From positions 498,001-562,000 of the forward strand of contig JAQFVV010012395.1 in the NCBI GenBank assembly GCA_028023455.1: DNA of 64,000 nucleotides. Reading direction: 5' to 3'. Below, piece after piece: positions 10,801-21,259 of the stretch. This stretch comes from Epiperipatus broadwayi (lineage: Eukaryota > Onychophora > Udeonychophora > Euonychophora > Peripatidae). The notes under the pieces are model-generated. The model had not been told where the DNA came from, made no database searches, and saw nothing but the letters and a program-made list of their open reading frames with translations. Both the position numbers and the translations under genes were made by a program. Within the stretch, counting starts at the first letter, position 1. Each line of letters opens with the position of its first letter.

Positions 10801-10989
10801 GTGCAACATAAATATGACAACAATTCATCAATATATTTACATAAATTAGAAACAAGTCATGAGTTTGAAAAGGATTGTATAAGGATGATACAATTTACAG
10901 ATAATAAAAGGGATAGAACATTAAAAGAAGCTATCTCTATTAATAATATTAAACCAGTTTTGAAAATTAAAAGAGGCTATCTCTATTAA
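10801..10989 (+). pseudogene. Possible PLE endonuclease tail fragment
   Basis: 62 codons. The pattern H-K-L-E-T-S-H-E-F followed by FTDNKRDRTLKEAISI resembles the C-terminal part of PLE GIY-YIG domains (a histidine in TGH/TSH, then a basic stretch ending KEA-I). The GIY and YIG motifs themselves are missing, and a 30-bp direct duplication (ctatctctattaat...) lies at its end. Weak evidence. Confidence 0.3.
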
Positions 10990-11300
10990 TGATATTAAAC
11001 CAGTTTTGAATAGTGATTTGGATCTGAAAAGAAAATTGATATAATGTAAACATTAAAAATTAAAAGATTTAGTTATATAAAAAATAGGAAGAAGGTTTTA
11101 AATTGCAGTATTATCAAAAAGAATGAACAGGATATAAGAAATAAGCAAAAGGTAGTTGATTTAGTTATAACTGTAGATATGGAGAGGGAATGGGTCTGTA
11201 AAATTATTGATAAGAAAGTTATAAACATAATGGTGAAGAAAGAATCAAAAGAATTTATAAAAGAGTACTTAGGAAAGAAGAAATTGTTAAAATTGAGTAT

Positions 11301-11989
11301 TTGAATATGCAAAGTGGTAGGAGACCAGAAATGTGGCTGGAATTAAACAAAGCAATTGAAAATGAAGAGCTTAAGGTATTAGCAGTAGTGGAAACACATC
11401 TAAGAGAAGAAGAACCTATTCTGGAAGATTTGGTATGGCAGAGTATAAATAGACAAGAAAAAAGGGGTCGCGGTATAGGTGTTATATCAAAAAAATATTT
11501 AAATACAGTTAAATGTCAAGAACATTTGTAGTTTGAAATAAGGTTGGGTAGACAAGAATGGATGGTGGCTATAGTTTTATATGGCCACTGGAGATAGACA
11601 GACTATAATGGAGTGGGTCAGTAGCATATATGAAATGCCTAGTTATGGATATACAGAGTTTTAAAGAAAATGGGAAGAGGATAATGGTTATAGGGGATAT
11701 GAATGGACATATTGAAGAAATTGATGGTGAAGATAATAAGAATGGATAGCTTTTTAAGAAATTTTGTCAGAGAGTGAATTTGAGCATTGGAAACTTATCA
11801 AAATATTTATGAGGGATAATACACATGGTTTAGAAATAATATATTTCACATAATAGATCATGCATTGGTAGAGAAAGAGGGAATGAATAAAGTATGGAAA
11901 ATTAAGGTGTTTGATAATGAAGAGAGAGTATGTAATAGTGATCATAACTTCATTATAATAGAAATGGTTAGTAATGTGATGGGGAACAG
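11301..11989 (+). pseudogene. LINE AP-endonuclease remnant
   Basis: Fragments in changing frames keep the endonuclease landmarks: LNMQSGRRPEMW at the start, the catalytic acid in LAVVETHLREEE, GRGIGVISKKY, MVIGDMNGHI (the GDFN-like box, about 11690-11720) and CNSDHNFIII (the SDH box, about 11935-11960). Stops and frameshifts between about 11530 and 11860 make it non-functional. The motif spacing agrees with an APE-type nuclease of ordinary length. Confidence 0.65.
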
Positions 11990-12130
11990 AAATAAAACTA
12001 GAAACAATAGTGAAAGATGTGGATGGAGAGTGAATGATAATAAGTTAGAAGAGTATAAAATACAAGTTGAAGAAACCATGAAAGGGTTGGTTGGGTTGAG
12101 TATAAGGACTGGTGTGATGAAATAGAAAAA

Positions 12131-13527
12131 GTGGCAAATAGGGTTTTAAATGAGAATATTCAGAAGAATAAAAGTAATAAAAAAATGAGACCTAGTAAAA
12201 ATGTAAAAGACAGGAAAGAAGCATGCAGAGAATATAAGTGTGCTATTAAGAACAAAGAAAGTGAAAAAGATATTAATGTTAAATGGGAAAAGTACTTAGA
12301 AAAGAAGTTGTCTAAAATAGATAATTATAGAGAGAGAATGAAATTGAATAGTAAATTGTTGGAGGATATTAATATAAGTGGAAGAGATGGGAATAAAAAA
12401 ATTTGGAATTACAGTAAAAGGAGAAATGTAGGGGAGAGAGAGATAGTATTACTAGATGATGAGGGAATAGAGTGTAGTTCTAGAGAAGAATTAGAGAGAA
12501 TCTAAATGGATATGTAATGTATATAGATGTTAGATGTGAACGACAGAGTGATCGAAAACATGAAAGCATATAGTAATGGGAATATTAGGTTTACAAAAAA
12601 TGAACTGAATGAGGCAGGGAAGAAATTGAAAAGTGGAAAGGCAAGAGGTTTAGATAGATGGGCAGCAGAGATGGTAATGAATTTAGGGCATAGGGCAAAA
12701 GTAAAGCTATTGCCATGTTTTAATAAGATGGCACAGAGGAGAGTTTTTCCGGGTAGTTTGAATAATACAACGCAGATTATTATTTAAAGGAAAAAGTAAG
12801 GATCATAGAAAGTTAAACAATTATAGAACGATAATGATAACATCAGTTTTATATGTAGTGAATGGAAGAGTTTCAAAATGGGTGGAAGAAAATAATGTAG
12901 TGGGGTAATGCCAGGGTTTAGATCAGATAGGTGTATAGGAGATAGTTTATTTGTAGTTACACAACTTATGGATATCAGTAGAAATTCAGGTAGACAATTA
13001 CATTTGAGTTTTATAGATATAGAGAAGGCACATGATAGAGTAAATAGAAATAGATTATGGGTAAGTTTAGTAAATTTGGAAATGGATGAAGCTTTAATGG
13101 ATATTATTAAGAAATTATATAAAAATAATTACTATACATATCAATTAGGGGATATAGAATCAATTAAAGTTAAAAAAAATTGTGGATGATGTCTTTTTGT
13201 GTGCAGAAAGAAGAGAAGATATGGAAGTTACGCTGAGAACATGCGCAAGGATGGGGATTAGATTTAGTGAAAAAAAAATCAAATATAATGTTAGTTAATA
13301 CTGGGGAAAGAGAAGACGTAGAATTTTTATTAGGGGATATAAAGTTAAGTATAGTGAATAGATACAGTTATTTGGGAATCATCTTAAGTAATCAGGAAAA
13401 CTGCTTGGATGGATGGGAGAAAAAATTGATAAACGAAACAAAGAAAAGAAAGGGATTGATAAAGAAATTAACAGTGTTTTTATATAATAAATATGATGTA
13501 GCTAGTATTATATGGGAGTTGCAGTAG
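12131..13527 (+). pseudogene. LINE reverse transcriptase remnant lacking motif B
   Basis: Pieces in shifting frames: a linker (12131-12505), the finger region KLKSGKARGLDRWAAEMV (12620-12670), MPGFRSDRCIGDSLF and motif A SFIDIEKAHDRVNRNRLW (about 13010-13060), then, after a sudden jump at about 13172, motif C VDDVFLCAERREDME with the two aspartates. The motif B segment (the RQG...SP type) that should separate A and C is missing, so an internal deletion has joined the flanks. The end contains YSYLGIILSNQENC, the usual post-RT strand. Non-functional. Confidence 0.65.
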
Positions 13528-13534
13528 CAGGGTT

Positions 13535-14374
13535 AGCATATGGTAATGGTGCATTATGTGTTAGTAAACAGATATTAGATTACTTAGAAAAAGTACAAGG
13601 GGAGTAGGAAGACATGCATTAGATGCAGATGTTTGGACAACAAAGGAGGCAATTCAAGGAGAAATAGGATGGTCAAGTTTTTATATGAGAGATGCAAAAA
13701 GCAAAATGAAAAAGTTTGGTAGTTTGCAGTTTATGGATAATAAAAGAATAGACACAATAGTATTTAATTGGGTTACGAGTAAAGGGCAGGCAACAAGATG
13801 GGTGAGAAAGGTAATGCGATATGCCAAAGATTTGGATAAAGAATTTATATCAGTATACTTGTACAAAAGGTGGATGATTGTGTTAGGATTGCTGAGTTAT
13901 AGTGGTAAAGAATGGGATAAAAGAATAGATGCATTAATAAAGAATAGGGAGTTGGAGAGATAGAGAATAAAAAGTTTAAATATATATAAAAGTAAATGGA
14001 ATATTGGGTGCGAGTTAATTTATGATAATAGCAAGGAAAGTAGTTTATTATTCAAGGCTTGAATGGAATCTTTAGCAACAAAGGAATATACATGTAAGTG
14101 GAAAAATATGGGTGATTTAGTCTGCAAATTGTGTAAGGAAGGCATAGAAAATATTAGGTATCTGTTAATTGTATGTAAATGTTTGAAAGCAGAAAGAGTA
14201 CAAATAATGAAGTTATGGAAGAATAAATATGAACAAAGTGATTATACAAAAAGTGGGTTATTGGTTTTTATACTGGATTTGGGAAAAGATGAGGGAGATT
14301 TAGATATGAAGGCCATGGAGTTGACAAAGATTATGTTGTGGAAATGGGATGGAGCAGATTATGGGAAAACTTAG
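13535..14374 (+). pseudogene. LINE C-terminal region with zinc-knuckle-like cysteines
   Basis: Includes GRHALDADVWTTKEAIQGEI, GWSSFYMRDAKSKMKKFGSL and ISVYLYKRW, then after frame changes KNMGDLVCKLCKEGIENIRY followed by CKCLKAER. The C-x2-C ... C arrangement resembles the C-terminal CCHC-type knuckle of several LINE clades, with tyrosine at the usual histidine position. The copy at 39364-40160 preserves the same blocks at high identity, confirming this as a transposon-encoded domain. Frames are interrupted near 13605 and 13960-14060. Confidence 0.65.
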
Positions 14375-14687
14375 GGTGGGGAATGGAAAGTAAAGTGGCT
14401 AACAGGTTTCTCTATGCATAGTTGCTGAGAGATTCCTGACTTTGTTTAAGGAGAAGTCATAGTGCATCACATCACAATTTAATTAAAGAAGGAGCTACTA
14501 AAAGTATAACTGAAAAAAAATTTTTAAAAGTTGAATTTAGCAGTTGAGATTTGGAAATATAAATAAAAGGTGGGTAAAAAATGTGTTTAAAATAATATTA
14601 TAGATTAAAATGTAAATTATTGAATGAATAAATTATAAATATTGATTGTTAATAAAATGAATAATAATAATGTAAAGTATTAAATAT

Positions 14688-15000
14688 ATTAAGTTAGAGT
14701 TAAATATTTAAAGAGTAATAAGAGTAAAATAAAAATAGAATATATATGATTATAGGAGGTTTTAATTAATAAATATAGAATGTAAAAAGGGTAAAAATAT
14801 ACAATACTATTTAAAAGGTAATAAATAAATGATTATAATATATATATAATGTAAATTATATGTTCGTGTATATTTATATATTTGTATTATATTGTAGTTC
14901 TAAAGAAGATTGCTGGGGCAATCAAAATTATCAAAAAAGAGGATTGTAATTAAAGCATTGTGAAACAGTATTAAAGTGCATGATTGATTTATTATTATAT
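14688..15000 (+). repeat. Single copy of the ribozyme-like repeat
   Basis: Colinear with the right arm of the pair at 6092-6730 (aagttagagttaa ... ggggcaatcaaaa ... aagtgcatgattgattta). The hammerhead-like box is degraded to CTAAAGA ... AAAA. It sits about 200 bp after the end of the LINE and in the same orientation. Confidence 0.65.
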
Positions 15001-15529
15001 TATGTACAAGGAAGTGGAAAAAAAACCCTATATAACTTTTACTTTATAATTTTCTATCCATTGATTAGCCAAATGTTATTTAAATTAATTGATATTTTAT
15101 ACAATTTTGTTTGTTGTAATTAATATAATTGGTTTCATATATCTAAGTTCCATTAAATTCTTTAATATAGTTTAATGGTTTTATATTTTTTACACAATCT
15201 ATTTTATATATTGTAGGGAATAATCCTTGAAAATGTCCATTAAAAATGGTTGAAATCTGAGAGATTATTATGTAATATACATAAGCAAAAACAAATAATT
15301 TATGTAATAAACCACAAGTTAAAAAGAACAATATGTAGAATATTTTATGTAATGAAATTAATGCAGTATTTTTGGAAAGAAAAAAAATGAATACTCGGTA
15401 TTAAAATTATTGTTTAAAAATTATAAAATAAAATTAAGGAAAACCTCGTATTTTATCTTTTACTAGATTTTGATAATCTATTTTTTGTTAATTAATAACC
15501 ATTTCACACTATATATAAATTAATAATTT
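15001..15529. other. AT-rich non-coding stretch
   Basis: Nothing recognisable. Confidence 0.4.
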
Positions 15530-15575
15530 TTTAATAGATGTAATTGTTTTAATATTTTAGTATGTGGAAATATCT

Positions 15576-15774
15576 ATATTTTCATATTAGAAAAATTACC
15601 ATTAGATGTTAATAGACAATAATCAGTGAAAATAATAAACTGTAAACACTTCCTACATTCAACCTCATCTAAATGCAATCCCTTGGTGATGTATATAGAT
15701 TAAAGTGCTATAGTTTAATATTTTCATTGATTACTGTTTATTAATATCTGATAATTTTTTTAATATGAAAATAT
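15576..15774. mobile_element. ~200-bp MITE
   Basis: Arms 15576-15641 and about 15707-15774 are inverted copies (atattttcatattagaaaaa against aatttttttaatatgaaaat; acaataatcagtgaaaat against attttcattgattactgt). The outer limits may lie slightly further out. Confidence 0.65.
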
Positions 15775-15839
15775 AAAAGATTTCTCCATATTAATATATA
15801 ATATATATACATTAGTAACTTAAAACAAATTTTTGCACC

Positions 15840-16870
15840 CGAATTCTTATTCATATTAGGGTTGGAGTTTTCTAATTGCCAGTGCTTCATTAATCTTTCT
15901 CTTATATGTATAATCTTTATATTTTGATCTTCAAATTTATGACCCGTTTTTTTTAGTTTGTATGAGAGTAGGAGACTTTTTATCTAATTTATATTGCTTT
16001 TAGCCTTGTTTTAATTGAATTTTTAAATTTCTCCAATATATTTATGATGTTTGTTAGATAACAATCTTTGAAATTTATTTCATAAAATCTATTAATATAC
16101 TTTTTAATATCTTATAATATATATGTATATTTTCTTAAAAAAAAAAAAAAAACCAACAATTTTTTTTATTATTTAATATGTCAAATTATTATGCATCCTA
16201 TTTGATTTATTTATAATTTCATTTGTTCTTATTTATTATTAGTCTGTATTTCTAAATATTTATTATTATCTTTTATATATATATTTTTATCTTCTATTTT
16301 AGTTTTTATTATTTTTACATTTCTATTTAATATTGTAATAGAAAAATTGTTTTTCTTTTTTTTATTAGAACAGTATTTTTTAGCATTATGTATTTTAGAA
16401 TGTATACTATTAATTTTATATCTATTTGAAAATTAGTTTGCTACATTATTTTTATTATGGAGTTTCTTATATAGTGTTGTTTCTATATCATCTCTCCATT
16501 TATAAATTTTTTATTAATTAAAATATCTCAGTAAATTTTTATTTTCTTGTGTTCTCTCTATTATAAACTATATTTTATCTAGTTTATTAAAATTTTCAAC
16601 AAAATGATTTAACTTTTATTAAAAATTAGTACATCATCATTTACATATTGTTTTTTAGCATCTTTTTTTTTTTTTTTGTAATATTTATTTCAAAATAATT
16701 ATACTTGAAATTGAATTTAAGGCCTTTCCCATTGGTAATATTAATTATTAAATTCACATACCATTTCTTCACAAAAAATTACTATAAGCATTTTGCTAGA
16801 TGATTTTTTTCCTCATATTTTTGTATATAAGTAAAATAATTTCAAGTAAACCTTTGTTAAGTCATTTACA
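15840..16870 (-). pseudogene. Decayed Penelope-like reverse transcriptase
   Basis: Reading the minus strand from about 16740, broken frames give a TMGKALNSISSII-like segment (position of the conserved GLPMG-type block), then, after an A-run, QYVNDDVLIFNK (the YVDD box at about 16645-16665, with an Asn inserted), then KIKIY-DILINKKFINGE, matching the layout after the RT active site of PLEs (a NKINFLDI-like block). Further on (16040-16130) come DIKKYINRFYEINF and NIINILEKFKNSIK, as expected for the region between RT and endonuclease. Every frame carries stops. This is an old relic, unrelated in age to the fresh PLE ends at 731-1719. Confidence 0.45.
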
Positions 16871-16912
16871 TATTTTATAAATAACATATGATCATTTTTT
16901 TTTGTATATTAG

Positions 16913-17131
16913 ATTGCAAAGAAACAGTGTGTTTTGGATTTGAAGTTTTCTTCATCTGTATTGAGAGTGTCAGAAATTCTCCGTATGATTAAAGCTTCTG
17001 ATAAATCAGTGTCAGATGGGACTAACTACAGTTATTTTCTGGGTATGGTTTTATTTGGAATTCTAATTGCTTTTATTGTGAAAAATTATTACAGCACAGT
17101 TAGTAATTTTTCTCAGACTCTAGAATACTAA
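16913..17131 (+). CDS. Terminal exon, C-terminus with a membrane anchor
   Basis: After a strong acceptor (a T-rich tract, then TATATTAG at 16905-16912) the frame runs 72 codons to a TAA. It begins IAKKQCVLDLKFSSSVLRVS, continues EILRMIKASDKSVSDG, and carries a hydrophobic segment YFLGMVLFGILIAFIV of about 18 residues ending before KNYY, with about 17 residues after it. This looks like a single-pass C-terminal membrane anchor. An AATAAA signal follows at 17251-17256, about 120 nt after the stop. The exon is unusually GC-rich for this window and has sensible codon use. No upstream partner exons were found in the window: the nearest upstream sequence is the PLE relic. I do not recognise the family. 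Confidence 0.55.
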   Translation: MAKKQCVLDLKFSSSVLRVSEILRMIKASDKSVSDGTNYSYFLGMVLFGILIAFIVKNYYSTVSNFSQTLEY

Positions 17132-17250
17132 GTCAATAACAGTCTTTTCATTAGAGAAATGTATATCAAATATTCATATTGAAAGTTCAAATTGCCTAGT
17201 CTTTCAAATTAGAGACACAGATGAATATCTAGAATTTGGCCTCTGCAGTC

Positions 17251-17256
17251 AATAAA
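17251..17256 (+). promoter_or_regulatory. Polyadenylation signal AATAAA
   Basis: Canonical hexamer at a normal distance (about 120 nt) after the stop of the terminal exon at 16913-17131. Confidence 0.4.
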
Positions 17257-20108
17257 CTGTTCCATATCTTTTTTTTTTAAAATATCTTTTGTATGAGGAC
17301 TAATTCTTTGTGATTTTTTTTTTGTAATAGTTAATAATCAATTCTCTTGTATTGTTTTTTTCAAACTGTGATATTTGCCAATATTCTACCTCATTTCTAT
17401 AGAACTATAATTATAAATAATTTCATACTTTATTCCAGCACCATCTTAGAGCAAAAAGTGTTCTTTGTTATTATAATTTGTATGTTTATGAATTTATGAC
17501 ATGTTATTTGGTATTATGTAGATATTTTAAAATTCATATTAATGAAAAACTGTTTCTAGATTATTCTAAAAAATAGCAAATATATGATCACCAGTTGATG
17601 TGTAGGCACTTAATAATAGCTATAATATTTAATATATTCAAACTATAATCGCAATGCTATTCTTAGTTAATTATAATAATTGGAAAAATATCAAAGTTAT
17701 TAAATCACAATCCTTGTTTGTTATTTATATTTATTTTATATTTATTAGTATTCATTTTAAAATCTTTTTGTTTGTAATTGTATTATTACATATAATATTT
17801 AAATGATTATTGTAACAAAATAATCAGGATTTTGCTTTTTCTCCCAAAGTTAGAAGTTTATTGGATCCACATGTTACTGCACTAATATAAATGACAAATT
17901 CATATTCCAGATTAATTTGCCCAAAATGAAATGGATAATTGTTTTAAAAAATATACTAACTAAATGATGACTCAATGAAAATTATCAGATCTCATTTACA
18001 AAAGTTATCACACTTTTATGAAAAGGGAAAATTTATTACATACTCTCCATTACAGCTCTAACACATATATAGGAATAAAGACATCACAACAGTTTATTTA
18101 TTTTCCATGGATTAATACGTAATATTACCATGAAAGATGTTGTTTACTAAGATATTAGCAAGATAGAAGACATAATAGTCTACCAATCTATTTACTTCTT
18201 AGTTTCAGTCTCAGCCACATGAATCATTTTAAAGCCCACCCTCTTTTAATCAATCACACATCCAAAGTTAAATTATAATAAAAATTACTTAAATCAGTTA
18301 ACAAAAACAAAATTTTCATATTATTATACAAGATAATAAAAAATAAATACTTAATGTGTACTATTACAATATATATGATTTTATTGTTCATAATTTGTTT
18401 ACTATACAAATAATTTTTAATATCAGATATATTAAAAAACAATTCTCTTTCTCCTATAATAAAAAAAAAAGAATATTTAATTCTCAGATAGGGAACAAAT
18501 CCCCTATTATTGCCTTTGGGACCATTCAAATAAATTTTCTTTCTAAATTTTAACAAAACTACATATTTCATTATAATTCTTCTTCTGAGCAAACATTGTG
18601 ATAAAAAATAATATTATTTCTACAAATAGATTTTTTTCTTTTTATAAACATTTCAAATACATGCACAGAAAATTATTGAAAATTAATATATAAATCAATA
18701 AAACATTTATTTTGTTAGTTTAATAATTTAATATATGTCACTTATATAAAAGTAACTAAGAAAATTAATAAACTGAATGAGCTCCCATTCTCTCTCTCTT
18801 TTTTTTTTTTATGTATGTGAACACAGGTATTCTAATATTATGTGTATTATAGGCAAATTGTAGATTTTATCTTGCTTCAATGGTACATGCATTTATGGTT
18901 AAGTTCAAACTTCTTGGAAATATACCCATTCTTTTTATTTTATAATTTTTGTATAGTTGGCTATTTTGTAGATTAATGCAGATTATGACTCCAAATCATT
19001 TAGCACATGGATTAAAAAGTCATATTTTTATTCTGAAAATCATTTTTTTCAGTTTGCAAAATGATTAATTAATTTTATATAACTTAAAATTATAAACCAA
19101 TCAGGTTATTTTTTTTCCCTCTCTTTTTATTCTAAAATAAAACTAATTTCTAGACAAAATAACAGTCAACTCAATTTTTTTTTTTTTACAAATTCCCTTC
19201 TTTATTACATGACTATCTCAAAATTATCACATTTTCTTTCAAACATTATATAATAATTATTTAATTTTGAAGAAAAAAAAATTAACATCATTTTTTATAT
19301 AAAAACAAAATAAAGTAGTTACATGGCCTTATTTTATTTATACTTTTGTTATAAATATATTTTCATTAAGATAAAATAAACAAACACATGAAAATCTCTA
19401 TTTTATAATTTTATTATCAAATTTTTTTTATAGTTAATAACTTATATATTTACTTACTAAAGCAAATTTTTTTATTTTGAAAAATTAAATTTTCTTGACA
19501 CATTATTAATTGACTTTAAAATACTATAAGTCAATTATATATCCTGAGGAGAAAATAATTCTCTGTATCAAGATAATTGACTATCTAGAAAGATTAGATT
19601 GTAGCTAAAATATGTATAGTATAAGAGATCATTATGTTTGTTTTATTTTTGATAACGATTAATAATATGAAAATTTAAATCTGTGTTAGAACAGAAAAAT
19701 GTTGTCTTACCAGTATTAAATATTTAATCTCTGTTATTAACAGTGTTACATATTCAACTATAATATTAATGGCAATTGCTAATTTGTAAGGTTTAAATTG
19801 AGGAGACTAACTATCCTTACTTTGCATAGTAGGTATTTAATTTTGCATAAATTTTTGAGTGCTACCAAAAAAATGTGACCATATGATGTTCTGTTTATAT
19901 TTCAAAAATAAAATACATCATGTGAATTTATTTATATAAATCCTGACTGCTATTCTGACTTTAACAGATATTAAAATTTTTAGCATAATTGATGAGTTTA
20001 TGTTATAGATTAAATATATTTAGTATAAGAAATTTGTTTGATTTTACTATGGAAAATAATGAGCTGAAATCTGGAATAGAGGGCCATTAATTTGCTCATT
20101 TATATATA
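17257..20108. other. AT-rich non-coding stretch
   Basis: No supported gene. Open frames here are short and made of AT-rich codons. Contains homopolymer runs only. Confidence 0.5.
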
Positions 20109-20254
20109 TGTAATCATAATAAATATAACGGTAATAAACTATTGTAAACAGTTTTTCAAATGCAGAAGTACTTTACAGAAAGTACTTCTGAGGATTGAAA
20201 GACTGTTTATAATAGTTTATTACTGTTATATTTATTATTTTTATTATGATTACA
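20109..20254. mobile_element. 146-bp palindromic MITE
   Basis: Arms about 20110-20172 and 20179-20252 are near-perfect inverted copies (taatcataataaatataacg against ttattattttattatgatta; gcagaagtacttt against aaagtacttctg), leaving only about 6 nt at the centre. Confidence 0.75.
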
Positions 20255-20835
20255 ATTTTGTTCTAATTAACAGGACATTTTATTATATATATTTATTATA
20301 CTTTGCTTGGGAGATTCCAAAGTATTACTCTGAACACTTTTTTTTTTCAATTGTCCAAATCGAGATTATTTTGTTTTCCCTTTAATTTCATCAGTTGAAA
20401 ATCAATATAGGAAATTTCGTGTTAGTTTTACCTCTTGACAAAACTGCTGAATGTTGATAGAAGTATTAATAGATAGAGAAAATTAGTAAATTGAGTTTGT
20501 AACTTCAGTATTAATTGTGAGATCAAAACAAACTTAAGTAACTTATTATGACATGACTTAGAATTTTTTTTTTTTTTTAAAGGAAAAAAATAATGTAATT
20601 ATTTAAATTCTTTGATTTGCAATGAAAATATTATTTTTCTTTGATAATAACTTAATTGCACTTTATTTAATATCTGTACATCTTTTACGCAAGATAACTG
20701 ACAAAGAGCAAATTTGTTTACACTAGAGAATGGCAATGTATATTACAGTGAAGTAGTAAACATGCTTGATAATATTATCAGAAATATTTCCCCCCATTAT
20801 ATATAGAAATGCATGCTTATGTTTGTATACAGTAT

Positions 20836-21240
20836 ATATATTTAGTCATCAAAAATGGAAAAAAGTTTAATCCATTATGCTGTTTTTACGTATATTTAAA
20901 TAGCATAAAAACAATAATATATAATAAAACAAAATATGGAATCACTTTACAATTTTCAATATACTAAAAATATACAAAATAATGTAAAATATCATTTCAT
21001 AACAGCAATAATTACATATATATATATGTTAAAAATAACATAAAAAAGCTTTTTTTTTTTTGACATATATTTATTGCCATTATCAATATGCCGAAAAATA
21101 TTTTTTTGTACTTTTTTTATAGTATATATATAATTATTGTCATATAATATTTTATATTATATTGTGTGGTTTATTTAAATATATGAAAAAATAACATAAT
21201 GGATTAAATTTCTTTCCATTTTTGATGATAGACTAATATA
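20836..21240. mobile_element. ~400-bp MITE
   Basis: Terminal arms of about 55 bp (20836-20897 and 21185-21240): tttagtcatcaaaaatgg against ccatttttgatgatagac, and taatccattatg against cataatggatta. A further outer match (cagtgaagtag at 20737, inverted at about 21253) suggests the element may extend outward. Confidence 0.65.
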
Positions 21241-21259
21241 CAAATAAATAAATAAATGA

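Larger units (their letters stand above)
11040..14478 (+). mobile_element. Decayed non-LTR retrotransposon, second family
   Basis: A plus-strand LINE with an AP-endonuclease, a reverse transcriptase and a C-terminal zinc-knuckle-like segment, broken by many frameshifts, stops and an internal deletion. Its 3' end (about 14478) is set by comparison with a second copy at 39364-40325: both stop at gtgcatcacatca. It is unlike the RTE element at 1787-5001 and I cannot place its clade by eye. The first 260 bp have lysine-rich broken frames that may be remnants of an ORF1 or of the 5' region. Confidence 0.75.

Noticed and set aside
18254-18592. 112-codon minus-strand frame in AT-rich DNA
   Set aside because: Dominated by I, K, N, Y, F codons as expected by chance at this composition; no splice or domain context.
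20092-20385. 97-codon plus-strand frame
   Set aside because: Half of it is the palindromic MITE at 20109-20254, and the rest is AT-rich.
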